Shown piece by piece: positions 37,901 to 52,900 of a stretch of DNA of 64,000 nucleotides. Origin of the DNA: Tubulanus polymorphus (Eukaryota > Nemertea > Palaeonemertea > Tubulaniformes > Tubulanidae); the NCBI RefSeq assembly GCF_964204645.1, contig NC_134029.1, forward strand, positions 11,460,850 to 11,524,849, given 5' to 3'. The position numbers were made by a program, and so were the translations under genes. The notes under the pieces were generated by a model. It was not told the DNA's origin and did not search any database. It saw only the letters and a program-made list of their open reading frames with translations. Positions within the stretch are counted from its first letter, which is position 1; the number at the start of each line of letters is the position of its first letter.

Positions 37901-40900
37901 TTAGAATCGCATAGGGCCCACAGATTTGTTTGATGGGGTTGATGACGCATGGGACGTGGCTCGTATATTTTTGCCTGATGAACTTATTCAAATTCTTGTA
38001 ACGGAAACAAATAGATATGCCAATCAGTTCTTTGCAACCACTGTTCTCTCGCCAAATTCAAGAGCCAGGGAGTGGCGCAGAAATATCACAGCTGAAGAAA
38101 TGGAGAAGTTTTTGGGTTTAGTTTTATTGACTGGGATCATCAAAAAGCCTTATCTGAAGCAATACTGGTCTACAGATCCGATACTAGCAACTCCATTTTT
38201 CAACGGAACAATGGGTAGGAATAAATTTCAACTCATTTTGAAATTCTTACACTTCAATGATAATGAGGCTAAGCCACATAATTGCACAGACAAGCTGTAC
38301 AAACAGACAAGCTGTACAAACTGAGGCCTGTTTATGATTTGATGACTTCTAGTTGGCGTGATTTGTTTGACCCTGGTGAAAATCTTTCAATTGATGAGGG
38401 TACCCTCAAGTGGAGGGGGAGACTTTCTTTCCGTGTCTATAACAAAGATAAACCTATAAAATATGGGATAAAGTATATTTTGTGTGATTCCGCTACTGCC
38501 TATAGCTGGAATCTAGACATGTATGTTGGCGACAGACACAATTCGTGAAACTGTCACGGGTCTAATGGATAGACTGCTAAATTCTCCTCACTGCCTGTAC
38601 ATGGATAATTTTTACAATTCTGTTGAACTAAGCAAGCATTTGCTACAAGATTTCCATGTTCATACTGTTGGTACACTGAGGAAGAATAGGGGTGAGCGTT
38701 TAGAAATCCGTCAAGCTGGCGATAGGGATCACGTGATTCCGAATTATGGTACCATAGCCAGGGATGATGGCACTGTCATGGTAATGGCTTGGCAGGATAA
38801 ACAGACGGTCAGAATGATCAGTACAAAGCACGATTCTCAAACACAAGAGATAGAGAGATTCAGAAAGGGTGGTCATGGAGAAAGAGAAAATATTCGAAAG
38901 CCATTGTGTATCATTGATTATAATGACACAGAAAAGACTCTCCTTTCAAATGAAAATCATCAGAAAGTTGTGTCACGCCGAGGACCCAGGAGACATAAAC
39001 TTCATAAATAATGACATAATGACATAAACATTATTCTTTCTACTTTTTCCAGGCCCATGAAAATAGGTAAAATTGGGGAAATGTCTGGCCCTGGGGGGAT
39101 AATCACACATATTGGCCCGGCACTGAAAGTGTTAAGACGTTATAGTTTTCTTATTTTAGTTTATTTCAATTTAAGCATCTGTTTTCAATAATAAAATGCA
39201 TGGCTCACGATGTAGTAAAATAGTAATAGCACATAGGCCATATCTAACTAACCTACAAAGCGTAGTGTAATCGCCCATGTTCCTTCCAACCCTATTTTCC
39301 CTAATGGTGCAGTCTACACGTTAGTCAATGAAACTGTGTATAGGCAAAGTTCTCAGGTGGCAGGTAATTTTTTATCAGCCAATCTAAGTCGGCCTGTGTT
39401 TGCAGGACGCAGCCACTTGTCTCGCTGTGTATACAGCACTGTTATCTCTAGCCACCTACATGTGCTAACTCAGGGTATTCCCCAGAATACATCATCTTTG
39501 AATGGCGCAGTTTGCGTAGATATACGTGATACCGGTTGGCATTACTGATTATTTTCACGAAGAAAATCCCTCACTCGCAATGCTTTCAAGAAATAAAATC
39601 TGGGCAAGCGACGATTCCACCCTTCGGAAACGATAATCTACCGATCCGCTCCCAGTCAGTGCGAACCATGAACTGCGCAGTTTCTATGAACTACTTTCGA
39701 ATGTATGAGTGCCCGAGCATCTGTGAGGATAGTGATGAGGATTACACTTCATTGCCAGGTAAAACCGATATAAACAATTCACAGAAGGTAGACCCTTCAT
39801 GCACCTCAAAACTTTCCATAATTCATCTCGATTATGAAAACCTAAATAAAACAAGGCTATGATAGTCATTACTAGAATCATGGATACAGGCAAATGATGT
39901 GTTACAATTTTTTATCGGATTATCAGCTCTATTATGATACAGCATTATGGGACTATATCCATGGCAGTAGAGATACTACGGGTGTTGTTCAGTGAACGGT
40001 AGGATTTTCACTAGCGACGATGCCTATATGGTCTTCGACCATTAAAATCTAAAAGTAAATGAAAATATATTCTCCAAATCAAAGACAAGAACATTTATCA
40101 TCAGCATGAACAGAATATGAATTACCTATGTACGATCTATCTGATTTTTAAATAACAACTTCAAAAACAATTGTTTTTTAAACGAGAGTTCAAGTTATAA
40201 TTGTTTGTTTGCCCCCTTTGCTGACAGAAATATACAAAACTTTGTCGAAATGATGCACATGGAGTGAACTACTCTGAATATCAGTCGATGTTACAGGTTA
40301 CGGAACCAACCGCTAGATACTGGACTAAGAGTGTTGTAGTAGGTTCGAGTCCTGACCTTATGCTATTATAGTGATTATGTTATTATCATAAAAAGGACCA
40401 ATGGTCCAATGGCTTGCCAAACTGGTGTGAAGTAAAAAACTTGTCACGTAGGCTACCGGTACTAAATTCATTACATTGAAAAACAAGAAACTAGAATAAG
40501 GCAAAGCCTCGAATGCCCCCGGCCTGAAATTCAGCGCCACGTGAAGTTACAGGGTTTGTGGTAAATGCATTAGAAATATCATGGTCACAATCATTTCTTT
40601 AAGAATGATATTAGAAAACATAGGCCCCCTAGTGACCATATACAAAAAACCAATGACCTTGAAACCCACAAAAATCATAGAACATGTCAGCAGCTATGAT
40701 TTTGTAATTGATTGTGATAACAAAATATGCCTTGTTACCAATTTAATATGGAAATACTAAGTTATTCTACTATTCAACGCCCCCTGGTGACCATATGCAA
40801 AACCCAATAACCTTAAAACTCACCACAATCGTAGTACATGTCATGAAATACAACTTTGCAACTGATCATGGTAACAAAATATGCCTAGGTACCAATCTAG

Positions 40901-43900
40901 TAAGGAAATACTAAGCTATTCTACTATTCAACGCCCCTAGTGACTATATGGAATAACTAATGTCCTTAAAAACTCACCACAATCATAGACAATGTCATGA
41001 ACTACAACTTTGCAATTGATCATGGTAACAAAATATGACTAGGTACCAATCTAATAAGGGTACCAATCTAATAAGGGTACCAATCGAATAAGGAAATACT
41101 AAGTTATTCTACTATTCAACGCCCCCTGGTGACCATATAGAATAACTAATGTCCTTAAAACTCACCAAAATCATGGAAGATGTCATGAGCTTCAACTTTG
41201 CAATTGATTATGGTAACAAAATATGCATAGGTACAAATATAATATAGAAATACTAAGTTATTGTATTATTCAACGCCCCCTGGTGGCCACATACAAAAAC
41301 CAATGACCTTGAAACTCACCAAAATCATAGAACACGTTATGGGCTACAACTTTCCAATTGAATATAGTAACACAATATGCTTAGGTATCAATTTAATGTG
41401 GAAAAACTTTTTCCCACCTACCAATGAGTACTGATGACACCAAGATGGCCGCCAATTGCGTCATTATTGGCTGATCAAAAATACCTGTCTCAGGTATATG
41501 ATATATATCATCCCTTTCCAAAGAATACCCATCACAAATTGCAATGAGAAATGCCAAACCAGTAGGAAGCTTCAGGACCTAAAATTCTGGCCAAAATTGA
41601 CATTTTTGGGCACTAAAATGGTCATAGGACGGCCATCTTGAGTCAGATCGACCCAATTTTTCTTATGCTGATGGGCCCTTGGTAGATTCAAATATAAACG
41701 AAAGATCAAGGTAATTGATCAAAGCGTCTTCAAAATTTCCCTCGAAAACTTCAAAAATGTGTAAAAAGTGCTGATTTTGGCCAACAACAATGGCTGCCAG
41801 TCGGCCATCTTGAATCTGACAGGGCCAGTTATTAGGCTGAAGATGTGTCTAGGGTAGATACATGTATAAACCAAATATCAAGACATTAGCTTGAAGCGTC
41901 TTAAAAACTTCCCAAAATAACTGGATTCCGTCTACGGATGGATGTACGAAGTGATCGCAATAGCCTGCTGGGACTCAAGTCCCTAGTGGGCTAAAAATCT
42001 GTATGCAAAAATTCATTCATTGAGTGACCCGTCAAGATACGGTACAAACTTGGTGAGAGCCTGGGTTTCATCGGAGGTTTTTCATTATCATATACGGACC
42101 AATCAGGACAGAAGCTCCCAAGTTCTTCAAATTTGAGGCCAGTGCCGGTTATGACGAAACAATGTTTATGGACTGACATGACATGGTTTTGAATAATTTC
42201 ACAATAGGATTGCTTACATCTTCACTCAGACAAATTGTTGTTATGTGCAACCTACACCATGGCGCGCGTACTCTATAACTGATACATACGCACCGTGAAC
42301 ACGAGAGTATAGGGTGATATTGGCTGCGCGACTGTACACGACTGTTTTTAACGCGAACGCTCATCACTGCACCGCAGTTAACAAACTAATACTTATAATC
42401 AGGCTCCTAACAGATCGCTAATGCTTCAATTAATGATGATAAACACGTATTCCAGTCGTGTATATATTAGACTCATCTCTAAAATCCGATGCTATCAGTA
42501 AATCAGCCATGTGGCGAACACAGAAGTAAATTTTCACGCATTTTGAAACCACATTTTTGTCAGATATCTTGATGCAACGTTACCTTACGCACGAGATATC
42601 AAAACTAGATGAATCATAGAACACATCACACACAATAAATCGTTACACGTTATGCCTCGAGTATCAGTATTCGCGCTAGAAATTATGAATATCAACCTAT
42701 TCATTCGTGCTGCCATTTTTTTTGTGAAATAACGAGCACCAGCTGATCCACCTCGTTCAATGTTATGACGTCATGATGGAAGTCGAAACCCGGGTCAACA
42801 CAAACTTTCTATAACCAAGATTTCAAGGGGTTTCATCTTCGAAAGGCCATAACTACCGAACAAAGCGTCGGGTCTTGGCGATATGAAGTTCTTCCGACGC
42901 AAATAGCATTGAATTTTCACATATGTAATTTTGGACAGTTAAAGATCCTGCATAAAAAAATGTGCTCAAATAAATCGAATTTTTGAAACTTTTTGGTAAA
43001 TATCTAAAAAAATATGAAAATATACGGCTTTTAACTTTTCGCACCATAAAGAAAAACCAATAACAAAATATATTTTTGCTAAATCTGTTCAATTCGCCCA
43101 TTAGTAGTGAAATTACAGGCTACTGAAATTACATTTCAGTGTGCTAAAAATAGCTTAATGGGTAGTGTATTAAGCATACAAATGATTATCAATCAGCCAG
43201 ACCGTTGACATGGGCTCGCTAATGCGAGCCAAAAATTTATCAACAGTTGCAGCCTCTAGGCTGTTTTCCCTCCATGGCCATAATTTGAATCAGTCAACAA
43301 TTGCAGCCTCTAGGCTGTCAACGTTGTTTTTCAGGTTGGCTCCCTGGTAGCCATAATTTGAATCGAATGGAACTAATTTTTAATAGGGTTGTGGCCCAAA
43401 TGATACCCTACTTGTGTGCCAAGTTTGAAATAAATCGGTCAACAATTGCGGCCTCTAGGCTGTTAACGCTGTTTTTCATTTCGGCCCCCTGGTGGCAATA
43501 ATTTGAATAAACATGAATATAAATTTGAATAAATATAGATATAATTAAAATTAATTGAATTAAACAGAGGTTTCTCATTATCATACGGACCAATACCAGG
43601 ACATAACTCCGAAGTTCTTCAAATTTGAGGCCTGGGCCCAGTTTCACACAAAAGTTTAACTCAAACTTTGGTTTAATTGCCATTGGTTACTTTGTATTTG
43701 CAATCAGGACAACAATTCAAACTTAACTGTTTTAGGCTTAAAACTTTATCGTGAAACTGGGCCCAGTGCCGGTTACTGACGAAACAAAGTTGACATGGTT
43801 TTTGAATAATTTAGGGATTGCTTTAAGTAGCTTACATCTTCACTCAGACAAATCATCGTTACGCGCGATATACACCGTAGCACGCTTTATTTAACTGATA

Positions 43901-46900
43901 CATACACGTAGTGAACACAGAGTACAGTTGTATAAGGCGATATTGCCTACGCGACTGTGCACGACTGTTTTCAATTCGAACGCTCATCACTGTGCCGCAG
44001 TTAACAAACTAATGCAAATAATCAGGCTCCAAAACGGATCGCTTATGCGACCATCAATAAAATGACTTTAATTAATGATGATAAAACAAGTATTCCAGTA
44101 AATTTCGTGTAAATATAAGACTCATCTCAAAATTTCGATGCTATCAGTTAATCAGCCGTGTGGCGAACACGGAAGTAAATTTCCGCATTTTGAAACAGAT
44201 TTTCGTCAGATATCTTGATGCAACGTTACCTTATGCACGGGATATCAAAACTAGATGAATTATTGAACACACAGTACACAATCATATGCCTTGAGTATCA
44301 GTATTCGCGCTAGGAATGATGAATATCAACCTATTCAATTGTACCGCCATTTTGTTTAGTGAAATAGAGCACACCTGCTGATCAACCTCATTCAATGTTA
44401 TGATGTCATGATGGAGATCAAAACCGGGACAACGCAAATTTTATATAACCAAGATTTTGAGGGGTTTCGCGTTTGAAAGCCCATAACTACCGAACAAAGC
44501 GTCGGTTCTTGGGGGGATAAAGTTCTTCCGATGGAAATAGTATTGAATTTTCACATGTGTAAGATGGTGCATAAAAAAAAATGCTGAAATAAATCGAATT
44601 TTTGACACTTTTTGGCAAATTTCCCAAAAAATATGACACCCACAGCTTTCAACTTTGCGCACCTTAAAGAAAAACAAATTATGAAATATATTTTTGCTTA
44701 ATCCGTTCAATTCGCCCATTAGTAGTGAAATTACACAGGCTACTGAAATTGCATTTGAGTGTGCTACAAATAGCTTTTAGCATAGTGTATTAAGCAAACG
44801 AATGATTATAGATCGGCCGGACCGCTGAAGCTAATGCGAGCCAAAAATCATTACCATATACTACTTATATTGACCCGCCAGCATTTTATCTTTAGAATTC
44901 TTACCGTTATCGGACCCGGCTGGGGAATGAGAAACAAGATCAGGGATGAGAACGCCGACCTGTAAAATCCGCGGGTTATTTTTCTTGAGTGACATACGCG
45001 AACCAGCTGACAGCGTAGCCGGCAGCACTAGCGAGCGCCGAAGGCGCGAAGCTATTTCGGGGGGGTTAGGGGGCCCTCCCCCAAGAAAATTTTAGAAATT
45101 AAATACGTTTTCCGAGCACTTAGAGCGATCTTGAACCCATGAACAACTATTATATTTTGGAAGGTAATGGCTAGTTCCAATGTGGTACATCCTCATTTGA
45201 TGACATTCAGCATCTCATGCATTACGGGTCGAGCCCTGAATTATTGCAGTAAAAATGCGCCGATGAATGCTCACTAAAAATCATCACCAAGTAGTGTATA
45301 ATATCCGAAAGCGTTCGCCACACACACGCAGCAACAGTAAGTAGACCTATATACGTTACTACTGTTGCTGTGCGTGCGTGTCTGCAACCGATCGATAAAA
45401 TACATACAAACTCATCGTAGTACAAATGTACATACAAAATCACTGTGTTGCAATGAATATGCATTGAAATGCGATACTTTTACGTGACGATAAGTAAAAC
45501 AGGCACTGAACGCTTTTACGGTTCACCTGATTACCGATAGCGCTGGACCAATTGAGTGAGATCATCACCCCCCCCCCCCCCCCCCATACTTTTACATCAT
45601 TTTTGGACTATTTGGAAAATTGATATTTTTCAATACTGAAATCCGCGGGGAATTCTCATCTCTGCAAGATATCATTTTTTTTCTGGCTTAAAATGGGAAT
45701 AGAGGTATCCAATCCTAGTGCAACTTGAGCATTTATACAACTTACAAAATACAACCTAAATGAAAGATTTTGAAGGGATATTAAATGGGGGAAAAGAGGA
45801 TTTCATAACATGTACGTCCTAGGAGATTATACATTTTGTGACGTGACGACTTATGCCAGTTTGACTGTAGTCATTTGTACCCAACCACATATTTACATTC
45901 AAAACATATTATACAAAGTGGCTTCCATGCATCCTGCCACATAATCTTCATAATAATAATAATAATAATTTTATTTTCATTCAACTACATTTCAATATAA
46001 GGTTATTTTTACAATTCGGAATAACTAGAGCGGTTAAATGAGGGATCCAGCGCAAGCCTTTGGGGCTGAACTTACAAGCAATTGCAAGGCGCTGAACCCG
46101 AGTGCAAAGCGTGCGAGAAGGGTGCAATAGAAACAGGAAATAAATGATAACTTTAACAATAATAGTATTCAAATATAGCTGCAAAGCAGCGATAATGGGT
46201 TTTCTGCACAGTCTTAGAATCCTGTTCAATGTTAAACACAGTTTTATAAGAGGAAGCTCGACAAACAGTCAATTAGACCTACTTGAAACCATGGACAACT
46301 GGACCAGATGTCCTATTTGACTCTGGAAAATCGACTGTTAGGCGATAGTTACTCTTTATGATTTCGACAAAGCATTTGATAAGGTACAACATCAGCCATT
46401 ACTAAACAAGGCTATTAGGAAACAGTATCAATGATATGTTGCCGAAATGGCTCAGCATTATCTCTGAACGAAAACTTGTAGCCGAAATCAACGGAGCGCC
46501 TCATCATGGAATAAGTCAGTCTAACTAGTGGAGTCACGCAAGGTAGTATCCTAAGTCGTCTTCTGTTTAATGTCCTGACAAATGACATACACAGTAATCC
46601 AAAATATACCAGACCGAGTAAATTTCCAAAACGACCTTAACACGCTGTTCGACCAAAAAACTTAATGATCCGACAAGAAAATCTTGTACGCTTTTTGTTT
46701 GAACCAAAACTTTTCTTCATTCTGAAAGCTACGTTATTGTTGAAATGAAAAACTTTTTGTCCCGGCAAAAAAATTTGGTTGAGCGAAAACAATTTTTTCG
46801 AACGAATGTTTGAATGAAAACAATTCTGTTCGATTGAACAAAATACTTAATACTTATGGTTCGGAGAAAAAACTTTTTACAATATACTTGTTCGAACAAA

Positions 46901-49900
46901 AATGTTCTTAATGTTCTGACAAGAAAATTCTGTTCAAATTAAAACGATTCTGTTCGATCGAACGAAAAACCTTTCGTTTCGACAAAATAAATTTTGTTCC
47001 GACGAAAGAATTTTCAAGCGAAAGGTCTTTTGAACGAAAAAAAGATATTTCTGGGGCTCCGCTGTAACTTAAAGCCGGACGTAGGTCCGCCTTGTGACGG
47101 GATGCGATTCTCGCGTTGCATCCCAAGTTTTGGTGCAAGTCAGTTGCGATACGATTGTCAGCGACTGAATGCGACTAGTTTCTGCCAGTCGCAAGAGCGC
47201 GTAGGTTGGTTGTGACAGTAGTGTCTTGCACAGAAAGTAGAACACTTGCGACTCCTTGTGACTGGCGTTGCTGAAAGTCGCAACCCGTCGCAAGTCGAGG
47301 TCGATGAGTCGTTGCGACACAATCGTCGCTGGCGGTCGTAGTGAATGGCGTCGCAGTGAGTCACAAGCCGTCACAAGGCCGACCTACGCCCAGCTTAAGT
47401 CATTAGGAATTAATGAAATACCAGTTTCATTTATGATGAAAAAACTCAAATGAAAAGTCTGGCTTATAAAGCTGTCTGCTCAGACGAAATTTTCAAAAAA
47501 ATCTTCATTTTTGGCGATAAAATTGATAATTGTGATTGATCGTTGCAAGTCAGAACCAGTTAATCACTAATTAACATGCATTTTAATAAATCGGATTCCT
47601 CCTTTACAGTGAACTTAGCATTAACCTAGTAGAGGCTACTAGCCTATGTAGGCCTATGTATATGCGTAGGCCTAACATCTGGACAGATTGGTTGTAGGCC
47701 TATTGAATAACAACCCTCCTAAATATCGTAAATTTTGTTTTGAAGTTCAATCCAATGAGTCTGTTAATAAACGCAACAATTATACTGTGTTTGTTTGAGA
47801 CAGTAAAGCTCAGTACCGGTAGGCCTAAAGCCGTGTAAAACTCGATAAACACTTCAAGCGACACAGCGAACGATCTCCTTTCCCCCACAGCGAACGCTTA
47901 CTCCAAATGTTAAGTGTGAGTCCAGCATACGGATAGGAGTGTGTTATATACTGGTATTTAGTAAATACCTTGTGCATTTGACAATGATCGGTATGTACTG
48001 TAGGAAATGTAGAGTATTGATGGTATTGATATAGAGGTTGAAGCCCGCGGCCGAATAAAGTAATATATTCTTTTATTTTGATACCTCGTCGACACAACAG
48101 CTTTTCTCCCCTATATCTCTTCGGCGTCTTTAGTTTAGGCCTACGACTCCCCGGTACACAAAAGATTTATCTTAGTAAATACACGCTTAATTTGGTAAAG
48201 AAAAATAGGCATTGTTAAACTAACTCCTTGAAACCCGCAGCCAAATCACTGGTACTAATAAATTCACTTGTTCTCGATTTGATTCTCATGAGAAACTCGC
48301 AGCTGATCCCCGGAACGACGATGTAGTGACACACGTCGATTCGTCGATGTTTACGGCTCGACAGTGCTTTTAAATCTAAAGTAGTAAATTTCCTATGTAT
48401 CGGTAATATGATTTGATGAGGAAAATGGGCTATTGTTAAATTACTGTTTGAAGACCGCGGCTGAATGTGAAGTCTGCGGCAATAAATTTGTTCATTTATA
48501 CTTGAATTGATAATCGAAGTGACAATCGGCCTGCGGGTTGATTTCGGGATGATGACTCGAAAAACATGTCGCCCCATTGAATGGGGCTAAATTTACGATG
48601 TTTACTGCCCGACAGTGCTTTTGTAACGATGATTCGTGAAAAAACACGCGATGTATTTGTAGATCTCAGTGAGCTGAACGATATCATATGGATTGTATCG
48701 ACAACAGCGGCAAGGTAACAAAGCCTTAGTTCTTTTAGCGAAAATAGTGTGACATAAAATAGTAATGATAATAACAATAATAATAATAATTAGAAAGTAA
48801 TAATATAATTAATATTTATAAATGAATAATGGATGTGACTAAGTATTATTAAATTGGCTGATTGATATTTACCGGGTATATGTTTTTCTTGGAGATAAAT
48901 ATGTGTACGCTTTATTTTCTTAATCATACATATATATGGAAAATAAACTTGAACTTGAACAAACCTTTAATCCAACACCACCTTCACTGACAGGAGTTAC
49001 GAGTTCCTTCACCCAGTTTTGAATTTCATAATCTTCTTTTAGAATATCATCCGATGCTTATCAAATAAATGCAAAACATACAAAAATTAAATACGTATAC
49101 AATATGCAAAACCCTTCATAGATTGTATTTGCAAATATCCTATTTGTACCAAAATGTGGGTACCAGGGACACCATGTCCAAATGGTGAAATGTTTGAGTT
49201 TGGTCTAGGTAAATACATGTTTAAACCAAATATCAAGAGAACACATCAAAGCATCATGAAACCTTCCAAACATAGCTTGATTCTGTCATTAGATGGATGG
49301 ATGTCTTATTGGACAGATGAATGACAAAAAGTGGATGCTACAGCCCGCTGGGCTAAAAGTGAGCTAAAAATGAGATCAGTTGACATAAAAACGTACCGTA
49401 ATATATTCCAACAATTCTTGAGACATAATTCTTGATAGCACGGAATAAGAGAAGCCCATCATCCCGGTAATGGTAATCAGGACAAACATTCGCTTCAAAC
49501 ATCTATTGACATGCAATAACAAAATGGCTATAACTTAGCATTCTAACAGCATTACAGTGAATAATCTAAATAAAAGACAGAAAATGGTGGATGCAAAATG
49601 AAATACCATCAGGAAGGACTAGGTACATCAGGATTGAAATTAACAATGGATCCAACACTCATGCTACCATTGTACCATACTTGGCAATGGTAAAATTCAA
49701 CTTTTCATCTTAAGCAATATAAAAGCGACACTGCCTAAGGCAGAGTTTACTGTATAAACAATATCATCCCGTATAAAATAATAATTCATAAGGTTAAGCT
49801 ACTGTGCAATGTATTATGTTTCTAAATTTCGAGAAAAAAATCCAAAATGCACAACACTGTGGTGAGTTTTAACTATTTGCATTCATAGTGGTGGATGCCG

Positions 49901-52900
49901 TGCACATTCTCCTCAAAATGTTGCATTGAACTAAACTTACCCCCCTACTTTCTAACTCCATTGGCAGGAGACCATCCACATCCATTCTCCAATGTTGAAA
50001 TCTGCAAAGATGCAATTTTAAGTAGACTTGAGTAGCAAATGAGGTGGCACAGTTTCAGTGCTCTTTAATAATGCTGTGGTTTTTTTAAGTAATGCTAATA
50101 TTATAATATGCTCAAGTTTTTGTGTGGATATGTTAAAAAACAAGCAGAATAATATAATCTCATGTTGAAACCAGGGCCCAGTCGTGACTTAAGTTGTTAG
50201 ATCGAGTATAGAACTTAGTTTGTCTTAGACCAGTCTTAAATCTAAGCTGTGACAATGCAACTGGCCCCAGAGGTTTATGAGCCATGAGTCTTCAATGGGA
50301 AAAGCGGAAGTTCCTGACCATTGTGGAAAATGAACACAAGGTCACTGTAGCTAAAGATATCAAGTATTAATAGAGATTCTGAATTAAATACAGTACAGCC
50401 TAGAAGTAACTTAATATTACAACACATCTGGCATTCGTTGGCGATCATTGGGTATTCAAGGTCAATTTTTTTATTTCGTCAATATTTAGTCAAAATATTT
50501 AGTCAACCAAGCAACAAAAATTCACCATATACGAACTCAACCTTCTTTCATATCTAAGCGATCGTGAAAGTTTCAGACGCGTACGTTGCGTTGAACGGAC
50601 ATAATCATAATCGTTTGACGTGGCGGATTTGACAATAACAATAGGACGACAGGTACTACTTACCGTCGTCCTAACAAATATACATGTCACAACTTGTGCT
50701 GCAATTTTTGATGCTCTATCCAACAATTACAGTCTCAAACTGCACATCATTGAATACCTCTTAAAGCAGATGAATAACAGCAACAGCAATAACTCCGGAG
50801 AAGGCGAAAAGTGGTTGTCCATCTTATTCAAACTTTATTGAAAATACTTTCAAAATAATATTGCAATATAAAATCTTTCAATGAAAAATAAACATTACAA
50901 AAAGGCCTGATAATAACATATTATTTGTCAATATAAGCACAGTTATCAATGTAACGACATATGTAAAATATTTGAGCAATTTTACTTAAGGACCTGTTTA
51001 AGAATAAAAAAGAAATCGACAAAATTTCATATTAAGATTTAAAGGTCACTCATTATCACTAGCAAAGTATGAATAAGCTTTGACATTTTAACTAACTTGT
51101 ACAACTAATTCTATGGTCACACCGAAACAAATATTGCACCATGCTCTCTATTTTCTGGATTTGAAGTGAAGATAGGTGGCTGAATGAATGTGATAAAATC
51201 AAAATCTTCTTGATATTTTTTAAAACGCGCAACAGTTTGATTGCCAACAAGTTGTTGATGAACAGAAGATAGTCCCCTAAGACTTGAATTGTATTAACTT
51301 CAACTTTTTTTAAATGTGCAACCTGAGGGAAATTCAATGTACATAACATCTGATCTATCACTACTGCACGTGCTGGTACCACAAGGTTGTTTCAGATAGG
51401 AAATGCCTTAACTCTGGTGGAGTTTCGATTTCAAAGCTATTCCGAGAAAAGCGGTGCTTGCTGTAGTATAGACGAATAGAAACCACTGTCTAGTGTAGAT
51501 AGGGATTGTACGTATTATTCAAAATCCAGTAACTCACATTCACAAAATCTGAAACAATTAAAAATGTACCAATTTAGTTTCTGCCTAATCAAAACAAATA
51601 AAACGTATTCTATACACTGTCGGGGCTTGTGAAGTTAGGATATCTAAGGCCAGTCATGGAAACCCGATGATCTAGTTACAGTTTTCGTTGCTTGCGAAAA
51701 AATCTAAGTCAAAACCCAAGAAAAATTTTGGCAGACGCTCACGACCAGCCAAACAATTTTCATCCATCCCCAAACCCATGCAACCGTCACAATAACTTGC
51801 CCCATCCTTTATTGAAATGACAGAAATACTATAAAAAAAACCTAGGCAGAGGTCCCGAAGCAGAAATTGAGAACAATGAATCTGAAAAAAAATGGAATTA
51901 TTTCACTCATTTTATGGTTACATAGGCCCATACACGGCTAACAGTGGCTAGGAGCAGATCGTCTCCTAGAGGCGAAATAAATAAGCTGAAATTTGAATTT
52001 TATAAATTTATAACTTTACAAAGGCACACAAATGCAGTTGAGAGAAAATCACATGCAACTAAAAATTATGCTGGATACTTTGATATCGATACAATGTAGC
52101 TCTGTTACACAAAAGATGGTTTGCCGCTAGATAAATCGACATAAAACACCAGCTGGCTAACTTCAACGTCACAGACACAGTTGTTTATTTTTCTAAGAAT
52201 TTTGCAGGCTGAAGACAATGACAGAATAACATTGGACCCAGCATTGCCATACTTAACTGGGTTCTTACATTGCATTAGATATTTCTATCATATTCAGCAA
52301 AAAAGATGAACTTACCCAAGACATCAAAATGGTGTTTTCTAATTCTTTCTATCTTATTTCATATAAACTGGTTGTTTCGGGAATACCCCAGCTGCTGAGG
52401 GTATTCCCTAAACAACCAATGAGAGCGTAGCTTTCTCATAATGAAATGACGTCAAAAAGTGTGATTATGTAGGCCGCGGTCTGAACTGTTGAAGAGCAGT
52501 GATTAACTGAAAGAGCCCACGTGAACGCCGCAGTAGAAGGTATTAATTTTCTGGATGGAACATATATTCGCGAAAAAATACCGAACTTTGACAGCTTATT
52601 ACTGTGTAACTGGAACGTTTCATGGTTTCATCTCCTCATCGTTTTATCTCTGTTTGGTACCGATTTGAATGGCACTCATCGCATAATGAAGGTGTACGGA
52701 ACAAAAGACGAGTTTCGATATGCCGCATTTTGTGAGCAAGTTATTTCAGGAAAGGTCTCCAGAGCCATTATGAAGACTCCGTCAACAAACGAAGATGTCA
52801 AAAACGATGCAAACTGTGGGTTATACTTGAATACAGAGTATAATTGAATTGGGTTTGATGTAATTTTGTTCAATGTAATCATCCCCATACAACCCTTGTT

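Noticed and set aside
42060-44850. A recent segmental tandem duplication of host DNA
   Set aside because: Both copies end in the same hairpin plus AAAAAT as the Helentron-like families, so two transposon copies are the simpler reading.
52521-52847. 108-codon plus-strand gene inside a LOX intron
   Set aside because: It starts with GTG, has no known domain and no clear splice sites; chance or old repeat is more likely.
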